Source: Mugil cephalus (taxonomy: Eukaryota; Chordata; Actinopteri; Mugiliformes; Mugilidae). From it: DNA of 64,000 nt. The DNA is taken from contig NC_061786.1 in NCBI RefSeq assembly GCF_022458985.1, positions 21,205,974-21,269,973 of the forward strand, read 5' to 3'. This document shows, piece after piece, positions 33,716 to 45,444 of the stretch. The notes under the pieces are model-generated. The model saw nothing but the letters and a program-made list of their open reading frames with translations, had not been told where the DNA came from and made no database searches. The first letter of the stretch is position 1; every line of letters begins with the position of its first letter. A program made the translations under genes and the position numbers.

Positions 33716-36235
33716 TTCCTATTGTGGCCTCATACGTGTACCTGCTAGAGCTCCTGAAACCAGGATCAAAGATCAGCACAAGTGTCTTTCCCTGCTGAGT
33801 GACTCCCACGCTGGAAGGGTCAGTGCAGGGGGAGCGACCCATAGCTTTTCCCTCGCTCCTCTAATTGTCCCATGTCTGCGTCCAACACTTAGTCAGACCA
33901 GCTTCAAAGGAGGTAAACCGTCACAGTCTGCACATGAAAGGCACAGCGTCGACACGTACGTCAGTCAAACTGTATCCGTGGAAGTCCCTGATGATATCAG
34001 ACCTTTAAATGGATGAGCCACGAAGCTTTCTTTATCTTTTTACTGACTGAAGACAGTGGGACGTAGCGGGACAGTAGGACAGAGAATGAGAGGAGAGAGG
34101 ACGGAATTACATGCAAAGTAACTCTGGTCAGTGGTTCACACCTTCAAACCACCAGGACACCACAGATACCTTTTATTGATCCAAAAGAAATACTTTCAAT
34201 CTGACATCCACAGCAAATTATACACGCCTTGTGCACGCCTTCCTTCTTACCTTCTTTGTCTAAAAGAAGCTGTAGTTGTTTTTAGACATTATATAAATGA
34301 GATTGCATTGCAGGTTGTATCTGCTGTATCATCACTCACAGCAAAAAACTTCTCGCTAAAACCCTAAATACTTGTTTTATACAATCTATCATCTATAAAT
34401 ACATCACTCTGTCAAAAAAGAATAAGATAACCACCACATACACTAGACATCTCTCATTGGTACGTGACACATATCTGGAAATATGTCCAGCCCGAATCCA
34501 TGATGCTACATTTTATTTTGGTACGCAGCAGCAGAGGAAACCAAAACCAAGGTTTGAGGAGACGACCTGGAGCAGCTCGTTGGTGGCTTCTACTGGAGCC
34601 ACAGAGAAACCCATGCAGGACCATTTAGTGTAGTTTTTAGTTTTTATCTTTTTAGAGACGTTTAGGGGAGTTTTCGGGATAACTGTTTATTTTAGGAAGA
34701 TCCTTTCAAAGATTCGGGATAATTAAATGTTCAGCGAACACTGGGGCTGTTTTTACTCGTATATATGATGTAAAAAAAACAAGCAAACAAAAAGACATTG
34801 CATGTCTCTTCGGTCATTTATTATCGTGATACTTCTACATGACGTGTGTTCACTGCAGAACTTGGCAGAAGCTCATGCCGTAACTCCGCGTTCCAATCTG
34901 CCCGAGGAACTCCAGCTTCATATATGTTCCTGCTTCTCACTGCGTCTTTACTGGGTCGCAAAGAAACCGTGTCCTGATCCACCTTAATTAAGACATTGAC
35001 AGCTTCCAATACAGATTCATCTTCCTTAGCACTGACAGCTGCTCTAAACCCTCAGAATACCTCCAGGCTGACACACACACACACACACACACACACGGAG
35101 AACACCCAAACATGGCGGAGCAGCGCTGTGAGCCGGCCCCGGCCTCGGGTCTCACGCTTTAGTAAAACACCAGTTTTCTTTTCTGTCTTCGCCTCTCAGG
35201 AGTTTGGAAGTCGCTCACATGAGCTGAAGCGCAGGTGGTCCGATATTCTGCCAAAGTGATCCGAATCTGATTCTGCGAAAATTACAGCGTCTGAAAACCT
35301 CACTTTCACGACATGTTGAGACGAGGCTCGCGCCCGCAGATCATTCTCTCCCTGTCTTCTTAGATTCCCTCCTTTTTTTTCTTTTCTTTTTTTTGACTTT
35401 ATGATTATGTCTTTCTTTCCTATTTTATCTCATCTTTCTCTTTTTATCTTCCTTAACGGGTGATTTTCCTATTATTTTCCTAATTATTATTATTCGCTTC
35501 AACACGTATTTAAACTCTCTAAGCATTTATGGAGAAAGTTAATAACTTTTGTGGTGCTTCTGTTAAGTGTAACTGAAGATTTCAAGTAAACACTGTTTGA
35601 GAAATTGGACAATGTGCCTTTGCGAGTGAGTCTGCGACCACATGGAGGCAAAACTAGAGGAGACGACTCCTTCTTGCAGAGTAATCTAGAAATGATTTCA
35701 TCACATCTTTGATTCTGGAAATCCAAGAGGAAGACAACAACAAAGCTACAACTTAGCTCAGGTGTTAAGAACTGCACAGGGCCCAGAGCTGTGAAATCAA
35801 TCAGAGACACACAGCCCCCCCACCCCCCTACCATGCTGACTTATATGTATATATCTGCACAGCTCTATTTTATGTGTTTTTATTTTATTCACAGTGTACA
35901 CTTTTATTTATAGTATATTTGCACTGCTTTTGCCAGGAGCCATCATTCATAAATGATTCTTGGAGCTTGGATCTTGAAGAAGGGATCCGATGCTCCAAGT
36001 CAGATGGGCAAAGTGTGTAAATGTACATGCACGTAGAAAAATAATTGCGCTGCGATTTCTAAAACGGACTCCTTCATCCTTATTGATCACATTCTCACAT
36101 TGCAAACAATGAAACTGAACTGAACGTCTGTTTGATATCTTTCTTCGGACTCATGAGAGAAAGGACGTGGGCCTTCTGAGGGCGCAGTGTGACAGAAGAG
36201 GAGAGAACAGGGTCACAGTTAAGATGTGTTTTCAG
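33715..36235. other. Intergenic: no gene recognised
   Basis: It contains (CA)n at 35070-35096, a T-rich run near 35370-35400, and AATGAAACTGAACTGAAC at 36108-36125, which resembles a LINE 3' tail. The open frames are short and without motifs. Confidence 0.35.
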
Positions 36236-36412
36236 AGTGTCACTGCTATGTGATGGGGGTGTCTGGTCTGGTCTGGTCTAGGTGGGGGCTACATGTCTAA
36301 GTAACATCTGAATTAATGAATACCAGGTCAAAAAGTTTCCCAGCAGAACACTGAATTATCACAAGATGGTTTTTCCTTCTCCTGTCAGTGGTCATAATGT
36401 TGTGGCTGATTG
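36235..36412. mobile_element. Family B element, partial copy
   Basis: It shares GGGGGTGTCTGGTCTGGTCT, AGGTGGGGGCTACATGTCTA and terminal CTCCTGTCAGTGGTCATAAT followed by GTTGTGGCTGATTG. A family D word (AAGAGGAGAGAACAGGGTCA) lies just upstream at 36195-36214, suggesting nested insertions. Confidence 0.65.
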
Positions 36413-38560
36413 TGTTCTATCCTCTCTCACAGTCGTTATCTCTAGACTTAATCTTCTGACTAAAACCCGAATCATACAACTGTTTCTCCCCAAATGTGTG
36501 ACAGAACCGTACTGTACTGAGTTGCCCTCAGAGATATGGGAGAGCTATTTTTTACAAATACTTTTTTAAGTCGAGCTGCTTATTTTGGGATTAATACTGA
36601 TTCCTCCACTGTAATTACACCGTTACATCCTGTTGCATCCTCCTGGTGAAGTGTTTCCAGGCACGTTTTCTGTCTTTGTGGGAATGTGTGCAGCCAGTCG
36701 GGAGTTTTTGTGGGACCGTCGTACGTTCTCACCACGCTGCCTGGGTGTACAAACAAACTGAGCGCCCTGCGCAGATGGGGACAAAAGCCAAGGCTTATGG
36801 GTGAGGCGAGGAGGAGTCAGGTGGATCAAGGAGCAATGTGGGAAAGGTGGAATCTCCCGCTGATCCTCCTGGGACAAACACCCGGAAGAGGAACGTCAGA
36901 TTTGCAGGATTCACCGTTCTCCTGGGAAACATGGAGGATTTGACGCACTCACATGCGAGAGTTTGTTGCTTTCACACACGTCTGATCACGGTCGGATACT
37001 TTGAAACATTTTACCGCGCCTGAGAAGACGAGCTGAGGGGCTTCACACGCGCTCGCTGGGCACATTCGAACCTGCATGGTCACACATTTCTTTTTGAGAT
37101 GTGGAGCTGGACGGGCAGACGTGGCGGAGGCATATCATTACGTTAATGCACACACGCTGATAAGCATTATCAGATTACGAGATTCACGATCTGATGGGAA
37201 AATACTGACTGAACACATTCACACAAACGTGCACACAAACATGTTGCATGCATCTGATATGTGTATAAAATATATGAAATGAATATTTGTTAAATCCGCA
37301 CATAAATGGTGCATTCGAGCATCCAAATATTATCTCGAAGAAGTCTGTTGGATGTCTTGTGTATATTTAAAATTAATATTTTATTTATTCACATGAGCAT
37401 TTTTCCTTTTTTATAGGAAAATATATAATTTAATATATTGTAATGTATTTGACAATAATCCTTTTTAAAACAAGAAATTCCTGCAAAATGCATGAATATT
37501 AAAGCCTTTTATAGTTTCTTTAATCACAGCAGATTAGGAATATCATGAATTTAAAGTGTCTAAATAAATCATATTACTTCTAATGAGGCTGTATTTGGAA
37601 AAAAGAACTATAAAACTACAGTCTCTGGAGGTTAAATATACGCTGTCAACTGGATTTTGGGTGAAATATGACCATGAGCTGCAAAGTGTGAGGATGACGG
37701 GTCTGTGAGACCCCGGCCTGCAGTAAGAAGAGAGATTAGAGAGATTACAGTTAAAGAGCGTCTCGTCCTGTGGAGCCCCTTCTAAACACCGGCTCCCATC
37801 ACACGGGCCCGGACCGACGGAGGAAACAGGAGAGATTATACCCGTTTAACGGTAATCCCTCTGTTCTGGAGCGAGGCCAGCGACGAACACAAGACCACCG
37901 CTCGACTAAGGAGACAAAGAGAGAAACTGAGAAACACGCAAAGGCCTGGAAAGATTTCAACTTTGAATAACGTTTATCAGGATTTCTGTTACCTGACATC
38001 AGAGCATTTAGAAGCTGCCTTGGGAAGATTTATTCTTAATCTCAATCATTTAACTAAAACCTGAACTGTCATAAGCCTTTGGATTTCATATATATATATA
38101 TATATATAAAAGAGGTGCACATCATCACATATATATGTGATGATGTGCACCTTTTTAATTATGTCCATTTCCAGGTATTAAAGATTTGTTTAAGGGAATT
38201 TTTCTGTGTCTGAATCGAGACTCTGAGGATAGAAGATGTCACATGTTGCACTGGTTTATAGAGGGATTACAGACTCAAGCAGGAACAAAGACTTTCATTC
38301 AAGAACTTTAAACATTAGTAAGCCATCATCCTGTTTTTTTTATTTTTTTGGCCTTAACGCTGGGTTTACACGTCTAGAAACGGCTTTATTGTAAAGCATT
38401 CTTACTTTGTTGGCAAAAAAAAAAATTGAAAGATGTTTGTGAAGGTGGTGTGTAGGAACCAAGGAGGAATTTTCTGCCCTTTTCAATGAAATGCACACGA
38501 GTAATCGCAGCAGCTGCTGCTGCTGTGGGCATCTCTGCAAAGTGGAATGTATTTATATTT
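36413..38560. other. Intergenic: no gene recognised
   Basis: AT-rich spacer. The stretches 36690-37080 and 37680-37980 are more balanced. The only structured object is the perfect palindrome at 38113-38152 next to a (TA)n run at 38090-38108. Confidence 0.35.
38113..38152. repeat. Perfect 40-bp palindrome
   Basis: The arm AGGTGCACATCATCACATAT is followed with no spacer by its exact reverse complement. After one mismatch pair, the outer AAAA/TTTT bases also pair, so the inverted symmetry spans about 50 bases. Single-stranded DNA or RNA here would fold into a long hairpin. It belongs to no family seen elsewhere in the window. Confidence 0.95.
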
Positions 38561-38563
38561 ATA

Positions 38564-39137
38564 TTAACCTCTTGAGTATAGGACCTAAGACGTATAAAAA
38601 CTAAGCACCATCTTTGAACAGGAAGTCGTAGCTTTTGAAAAAAAAACAAAAAAACAATGTCCTCATATGTGGACACTGGGATTATTTCATTATTTACATT
38701 ACATTATTATTATAATAAAGTCACCAATGTGTGACAAAATATAAAACTGTTTATTTTAATACCTGAAACCAGAATGGTGAATGATTAAATCCCATTGTCC
38801 TTTAACGAGTACTTGATAATAGCGAGGTTGCTATTGATTTGCGGGTCATATCAAACTAGAAACGTTAATTAGCATAAATAAATTAGTTGTACCCATAGAA
38901 TCTGATGGGGTTTTGCTCCTTGTCCACTTTTGTCCTGTGATCGTCTGTGTAATGAATCTGATTAATCCACCCGCTGTCATGTTTTTACACCGACTAATGC
39001 ATTGACCCTTTGGTACCACTAGATGGCAGACTAAAGTGTCCACTAAGGAGGACAACAGGTTTAAATGAAGCAGAATAAGCTGCAATAAAACCTAGAACTT
39101 AATGTCTTCATATGAGGACACAGGATCCTCATTTGGG
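38564..39137 (-). mobile_element. TTAA-flanked MITE-like element, copy 3, inverted (family C)
   Basis: It starts TTAACCTCTTGAGTATAGGA, then CCATCTTTGAACAGGAAG, ATGTCCTCATATGTGGACAC and TGCTCCTTGTCCACTTTTGT. It ends AGGACACAGGATCCTCATTT. This is the reverse complement order of copies 1 and 2. Confidence 0.7.
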
Positions 39138-39139
39138 GG

Positions 39140-39932
39140 TTTATAATCCACCTCCATCTATAAAGGAATTCCCCAGTCTAGCCTCCTTTAAGTCCCCTGT
39201 GAAGGCGTGTCTCAGATCAGCCCTGTCCTGGCCTGATGTCTGGTTACTCTAGTTGAAATGTACAATAGCGCTAAGTGTAATAAGTTTGGGTTCTAGTAAT
39301 GTGGAATATGTGCATGTATGGTCCTTGGGTATTTCTCCTTTCCTATCTGGAAACATTATAGAATGGATAGCATCACCAAAGGCTTCACCTTTGCAGCGTG
39401 AACAAATCACTGAAGTCATCCTCATGTTTTTAGATCAAAAGCAGCGCCTGAGCTTCACCTGCAGGAATGAACGGACGAATGTACCAAAAATGACATTTTA
39501 TGAACCTCTGTGTCCCAGTGACCCATTTATCTAACTGTAAAGAAAGACTGAACTCTGTAAAAGAAGTATGTGTTTTGAGTTAGTAGATACTCACATCTCA
39601 GGTGGACTTGTAATATCCATCTAGTGTACGACTGACTGTGAAGTCTAAAATATCTCTGCACGGTCACGACTTTTAAAAGGTTATAAATGAGAGTGTACAT
39701 GCAGTGTGAGGTGTTTTTCATGTGGAAGAAAGCTAAATTTCTCTTTGTGATGTTGTTTGTTTACTGTTATTTTGTGCAAAACAACATTGCAAAATGTGAC
39801 AAATTTACATTTTAGAAAACATTTTTATATATCGTAAAACAAAATTACATCACCATAACACAGTTAGTTTTTTTTTTTTGCAGCTATTTCCTCATGCACC
39901 ATCACACATTTTGACTTTTTGCTACAAATATA
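39140..39932. other. Intergenic: no gene recognised
   Basis: A plus-strand open frame of 93 codons (39253-39534) has no recognisable motif. Nothing else was seen. Confidence 0.35.
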
Positions 39933-39985
39933 TGCCGATCAGCCACAACATTATGACCACTGACAGGAGAAGTAAAGGTTGTTGA
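39933..39985. mobile_element. Family B terminal fragment
   Basis: GCCGATCAGCCACAACATTA followed by TGACCACTGACAGGAGAAGTAAA matches one terminal repeat of family B. The rest is missing. Confidence 0.7.
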
Positions 39986-39989
39986 GTTT

Positions 39990-40085
39990 TTTTTGTAATG
40001 TTTTATGTTTTTATTTTGTGTGAAGCACTTTGCGATACAATGTGTCTAAAAAGTGCTATATGAATAAAGTTTGATTTGATTTGAT
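39990..40085 (+). repeat. LINE/SINE 3' tail fragment
   Basis: GTGTGAAGCACTTTGCGATA, then AAAAGTGCTATATGAATAAA followed by four TTTGA units. It is the same type of 3' tail as at 24500-24612 but with a different tandem end. Confidence 0.65.
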
Positions 40086-40169
40086 TTAGATCTCAAACTG
40101 ATCAATCAGTACTGATCTACACTAGTCAGGTATTAAAATAAAGAGTTTTATATTTTGTCAGACATTGAT

Positions 40170-40356
40170 GACTTTATTCTAAATAATGGAATAATCCCAG
40201 TGTCCACACATGAGGACATTGTTTTGTTTCAAAAACTACAACTTCCTGCTGAAAGATGGTGCTTTGTTTTTATACGCCTTAGGTCCTACTGATCCCAAAT
40301 ACCTTAGAGAAATTAAAAATGCATACCAAACAAAAGCTCAGGACTCGGGAGGTTAA
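40170..40356 (+). mobile_element. TTAA-flanked MITE-like element, copy 4, 5'-truncated (family C)
   Basis: It contains ATAATCCCAGTGTCCACACA, AAAGATGGTGCTTTGTTTTT and CAGGACTCGGGAGGTTAA, the right half of family C with the TTAA at its 3' edge. Confidence 0.7.
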
Positions 40357-40359
40357 AGG

Positions 40360-40803
40360 TATTAGCGTGTATTTGTATTTGGAGCGTAGCTGTTGTGGTT
40401 GCCTGCGTCCTTTGTGAGAGAATCAGTTCTAAAGGCAAAACGAACTGCAGCCAATCAGAGGAGAGATCAAAGACGTAAACAAAGAGTCAAACTGAATGAA
40501 GCAGAAGAAGAAGACAGACAAACCGACTGATGGAAAAAACAGCCTGCCAGACAGACTGACAGCCACGCTGACTCAGTGTCTGAGAATTAGATGCAGAGGT
40601 GGAATGAGCGAGAGAGGGAGGGAGGGAGGGAGGGAGGGAGGAGAGGTGGAGGAAGACACAGAGAGAGAGAGAGAAAGCGAGAGAGAGAGACAGTAATGAA
40701 ACATTTAGAAAACATAAAGTTGAAAATGACTCGGTTAACTCACCTCTGATAACTGGTTCAGTGCCAGACCACACACATGGATGAGCAGATACGAGTGTCT
40801 ATG

Positions 40804-40836
<33 letters not shown>

Positions 40837-42314
40837 TATCCCTGGCTGGGTGGGCTTAGCCGCTCCGGGCTACGGTTGCAGTTTTAATTCGTCTCCATGG
40901 CAACAACAACAATGCTGTGAGTGATGATCGAAACTGAAGGGGGTGCAGCAAAGCAATTATAAACGCTGATGATCAACACGAGCCACTCAGCCGTGTGGAT
41001 AACTCTAAATAAACTTTATATCAGTTATAACGTGAACTGAAATTTATTTGATGCAATGTAATAATAATAATAATGATAAAAAAAAGTTGGTAAATCTCCA
41101 TCCAGGTGGATACAGATGTTCTTTTTTTTTTGCTGTTAGTTTTTAACCTGTAATTTCCAACTATTATGTCGTCCTCAACGTGTAATTGTAAGTTCATGAG
41201 TCATGACTTAATTGGCAACGAGGAGGAAAATGTCACAATAAAACTCCTGCATACGCATTATTTCCCCCACTTTACAGTAATAAAATCACATGATCAGTGT
41301 CAGGTCAAGGACATTAGGGGAGGAAGCTCTTAGTAAGCATGTGTGCGACTTTAATTATCATAATAGGCCCATTTTCACAGCAAATACCCATAATAATAAT
41401 AAGAAAAAAACCTGGCATCTAGTTCAATAACCTTTTATTTTTTTAAGACATTTGTTTGCGTAATTTACTGTTTAACGTTCAGTGTGTTTACTGTAACTGC
41501 ATCGAAACCTAATGTGAACTCTCAGTGAAGTATTTACTGTTTAACATTGTTTTAGATCTGCCCTGATGAGCTTGTTTGTTTCTGTGAAGTATCTATTAAT
41601 TATATTTCTCCTTTTCTTCCTGCAGAGGGCGATGTAAGTCTGGGTTTACAAAGTGACCTGTTCTGCCGTTTGTCTCCGTGTGTCAGAATGAAAACATAAA
41701 ACATTTAAAAACACGTCCCGTTGCTTCATATGCAACATTTAACCCAACAGAGGACATGTTTAACCTGGGACTCAGTTACAAAATGTCACTATCTGTTGTA
41801 CAACATTTTACAGAATCATTACCAAGGAAGTTTCCTCGATAGATCTAATTTTTCTGACAGAAACAGACAACTTTATAACACAACACACAGTTAGAAACTG
41901 TTATACTTTAACACTGAAATGTCAGCAGTATAATCTGGTTATATATAAATGCAGGATGTCACTGTATATTTTTATCAGTGAGATGAAACTGAACAGTGTT
42001 TTTCCGACAACATTGTTTAAAGGTGCGTTGCCCCAGTACTGTTAACTAACTATATTAGAAATAACACCTCTGCTAAATATTAAAAAGTTGCCAGAATCAA
42101 AGATTTGAGAAGTTTCTAAGATCTTTGGTGATTTCTACACAGCTATCAAGTCACTATTTTGAATATTTTATTTTAATTCTTCATCCAAAATAAATAAATT
42201 AAATGATATGAAGAGATGCAGAGACTATATGACTATATATACACAACAATCCAGAGTGTCTTCTGTGTCACGATACTGTCAATGATATGACAAAACAAAA
42301 CAAACCGAGACAAG

Positions 42315-42317
<3 letters not shown>
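40360..42317. other. Intergenic: simple repeats, no gene recognised
   Basis: A polypurine block (GGGA)n/(GAGA)n lies at 40604-40690 and (CA)n at 40805-40834. The stretch 41160-41420 is moderately balanced and includes GAGTCATGACTTAATTGGCA. No exon was recognised. Confidence 0.35.
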
Positions 42318-42387
<70 letters not shown>

Positions 42388-42389
42388 CA
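42318..42389. repeat. (CA)n microsatellite
   Basis: About 36 CA units with a single GC interruption. It abuts the L1 fragment to its right. Confidence 0.95.
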
Positions 42390-42394
42390 GAACG

Positions 42395-42735
42395 TTTACT
42401 TGGAGAACCAATTAAAAGTGGTTCAGTGCTGGGCTGCACCAGAAGGAATGTGATAGTGAACCTTCTGCTCTATTCTGTCTGTTGCATCTATCACACATGG
42501 GAGACACTGATTCACTTTTGGAATAAAACAGTCTATTTATGACTTTAAACTGAATTAACAGTGGAACTCCCAGTTCTTTAGCCCACGTGTCCCTGAGACG
42601 ACTGGTGTCCCATGGTGTCTCAGAAGCAGTGACTACGTCCTGGAGTTGGTTGGATCCTTCAGCTACTGGAGAGACTGAAGCATTTCTGATTAAATTAAAT
42701 GGAAAAGCACTTTGAGTCCATTATAGATCCAAGTG
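42395..42735 (-). pseudogene. L1/Tx1-type LINE ORF2 C-terminal fragment, minus strand
   Basis: Minus-strand translation contains WAKELGVPLLIQFKVINRLF and then MCDRCNRQNRAEGSLSHSFW, ending CSPALNHF and a stop. The LIQFKV-x-R-x-YSK segment and the C-x2-C...H...C tail are those of L1/Tx1 clade ORF2. It is the same domain as at 33160-33715 but too diverged to be a recent copy. It is truncated at both ends, with the (CA)n run just beyond its 3' side. Confidence 0.8.
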
Positions 42736-42739
42736 GTGA

Positions 42740-44373
42740 TTTTAAGCTTAATATTCATCCTTCTTTTCTACACTGCAAAAAACAGTGTTACTCGAAAGAA
42801 GCAAAAATTTGCATATGGATTAAGCTTTTTTGTAACATTTAAAAATCGCCCAGTTATGAGAACTTTTTTCTGACAACGTTTTGATGTTGAAGTCAACTTT
42901 ATAAGTTTTTAAAACATAAAGTAATCTATTTACTGGACGTCATGTCAGCTTTTTTTTTCTGCGTGTTTCCTTAAGTTTTGCGTTGGAGGGATGGTAGACT
43001 ATGTATTTGTTTTCACTCGTGTACATTTTACCTTTAAGTGTCACTGTCTAATTTCCTGTGGATGTTTGTACATGTGTATAAAGACTGGTTACATTTATTT
43101 ACCACCCACTATGGGAGGAGGAGGAATGAAGGAGTTTACTCCTCCACTAGGAATTTATATTTGGCTCATGTTTAAAGATAACTAATCAACTTTACATCCT
43201 CTATAGGTGGTTTAGAAAGTTTCAAACATTTATGGCACCTTTTATATATGTATAAAGTAATGTTTGATTTGTTTTTACAAATCTTCCTGCCCACATGACT
43301 AATAAAGTTTTTCCAATCTGAACCTGAATTATTAATTAAAGTGACCTTTAGATTCCCACTCTCTTCTACTCTCTACTACAGTTTAGTGCCTGAGAAAGGA
43401 GGCAAAGCGTGTGAAGGAGATGACGTGTTGTGTGTGAATATTTCTGCAGGCTTTGATGTGCACGCTTAATGATTTAAGGCTTTTTAAATGTTGAGTTTAT
43501 TTAAGAGAACAAAGCGACGCTACGGTCCATTGAAAGCCACAGGTACAGGCTGGTGGTATGAGGGGAAAAAGTACATTTCATTTGACAGGACACCCACTAT
43601 AAAATAATTACCAGGTGCCACAGAACTTTGTGAAACTAAACAACTTTAATATATTCTCCCGGATAAAATGTTTGATTTCTAAATCTGGGCCCGTGTCTCC
43701 ACCCCAAACAGAAACGTTCCAGACCGACAGCAATAGTTCTTTATGGGTTCACAGCCGGATTATTCTGTCCAAACAGCAGCCAAGAGGGGTTTGAGATAAA
43801 CGGCATTTTCTCTGAGCGATAAAGAGCTGCTTGATTAAAGGAGCACGGTTCGCCTGGAGCTTCACCAAAGCAAAGAAATGAAATCAAAAGTTTAGAAAAC
43901 TGTGGACATTATGGTGCAATGTTACATTTGAGGCACGGTGGGAGCTGATAAGAAAACTATTAGAATTTTAAAAAACAAAAGCTTTTGACAGATTAAATTC
44001 TGCGCTGCACTGAAAAAGACACGTATCAGCGGTGGAGCTTCAGGTGCTTTACAAGCTGTATCGTCTTTCACACAGAGAATAATTACATACCGTCGCAAGC
44101 AGCAGTTAGTGCACATGGCAGCATTGTGTTTGAAAAAAAAAATCCTAACCGAATCAATGGCCTCACGTGAGGCTCCACAATCCTGCTGTAACATGTTATC
44201 AATCTACTATCGCCTCTCCGATGACGACTGGAGGGAAGGGACACCTGCCGCCAGGTTCTGTTAATATCTGGGTGGAAGGTGTTGAAGTCAGGGAGGAAAA
44301 CCGTTACATCATCTCATCGTCCACCTGCTCAGGGGGTTTAACATTTCTCCAGATAACAGTAACTTAGATGTAC
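42740..44373. other. Intergenic: candidate regulatory DNA at 43490-44340
   Basis: A CTAATAAAGTTTTTCC word near 43300-43315 may be another retroelement tail. From about 43490 to 44340 the sequence is balanced and non-repetitive with a few ATTA words. No coding frame was recognised. Confidence 0.3.
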
Positions 44374-44799
44374 GACCAGGCATAACATTATGATTCTTAA
44401 CACTGTGTAGGTCTCCCCTTGTGCCTCCAAAACAGTTGTGACTCATCAGAGAATGGACATGGAACCATCATCCAACAGATTTAGGATCTAGTGAATGTGG
44501 AGGCCAGGTCAACACCTCGCTCTGTTCTTTATGTTTTTTTAGTTGTTCCTAAACTGTTTTTGTGTGTGTGTCAGGCTGCATCCTGCTGGGGATTCCTGCT
44601 GCTACCAAAGGATGGCACTGCTATGGGGTGGGGGCTGGGGGGGTCTGATCTGGTCTAGGTGGGTGCAACATGTCTGAGTAACATCAACATGAATAAATAC
44701 CAGGTCTAAAAATGTTCAAAATGGAACAATGACTTGTCAAAAGATGCTCAATGTCATTTACTTCTCCTGTCAGTGGTTTTAATGTTATGGCTGATCAGT
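44374..44799. mobile_element. Inverted-repeat DNA element, near-complete copy (family B)
   Basis: The left end is GACCAGGCATAACATTATGA. The right end CAGTGGTTTTAATGTTATGG followed by CTGATCAG is its inverted counterpart. The interior shares CCAAAACAGTTGTGACTCAT and CAGAGAATGGACATGGA with the copy at 26628-26946 but is about 100 bases longer. Confidence 0.75.
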
Positions 44800-45444
44800 T
44801 TATATTACATCATCGGTGTCAAACCATTGAAAAGCTTCTATCGACGTCTTTGAATGTTGTTATTCCTTTGTTAAAAACATATATTAGAAATTATGTCCTT
44901 GCCTAAATTTTTCATGTCTCAGTTTTCACTTTTTATCAGGTTGCACCAACTTGTACTTGTAGATAAGTAAATCGTCAACACTGGCATCTTGTAGATAATA
45001 TGTTGGAACACGTGTGCTTATCACTGCTTAACATTTTATGACCTCGTGTTTCTGTTTTCCTGCCTCAGTTACGGGAAGATAAGAGGTTTACGTCCTTCTT
45101 CCTGTGAGCGTTGTGTTTTTGGTGCATGAGGTCAGGACCAGGTTTGTGTTAATGTCCGATGAGGCGCGTTAACCTCTGATTGAAATGTCACCCAGTAATG
45201 AAACCTCATGCTTCGTTCACCATCGGGATTTAAAGAACAATTAAAAAGACGACAAAAAAAGATCCAGTAAAATGAAAACATTTTTTTATGCTTTCCTGCT
45301 TCTGGTTCCTGGAAACAGGGAATGGGAGGATGGTGAGACTCCCACTCGTGTTTTGTTTTCGCAATAGCAGCTTGATTTATGTTTCCTCTGTGTGGAGCCT
45401 TTAAAACAGAACACTTGCTGCTTTTCTGCCAGTTAAACGGCATC

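Noticed and set aside
39253..39534. 93-codon plus-strand open frame
   Set aside because: No motif or splice context; not distinguishable from chance.
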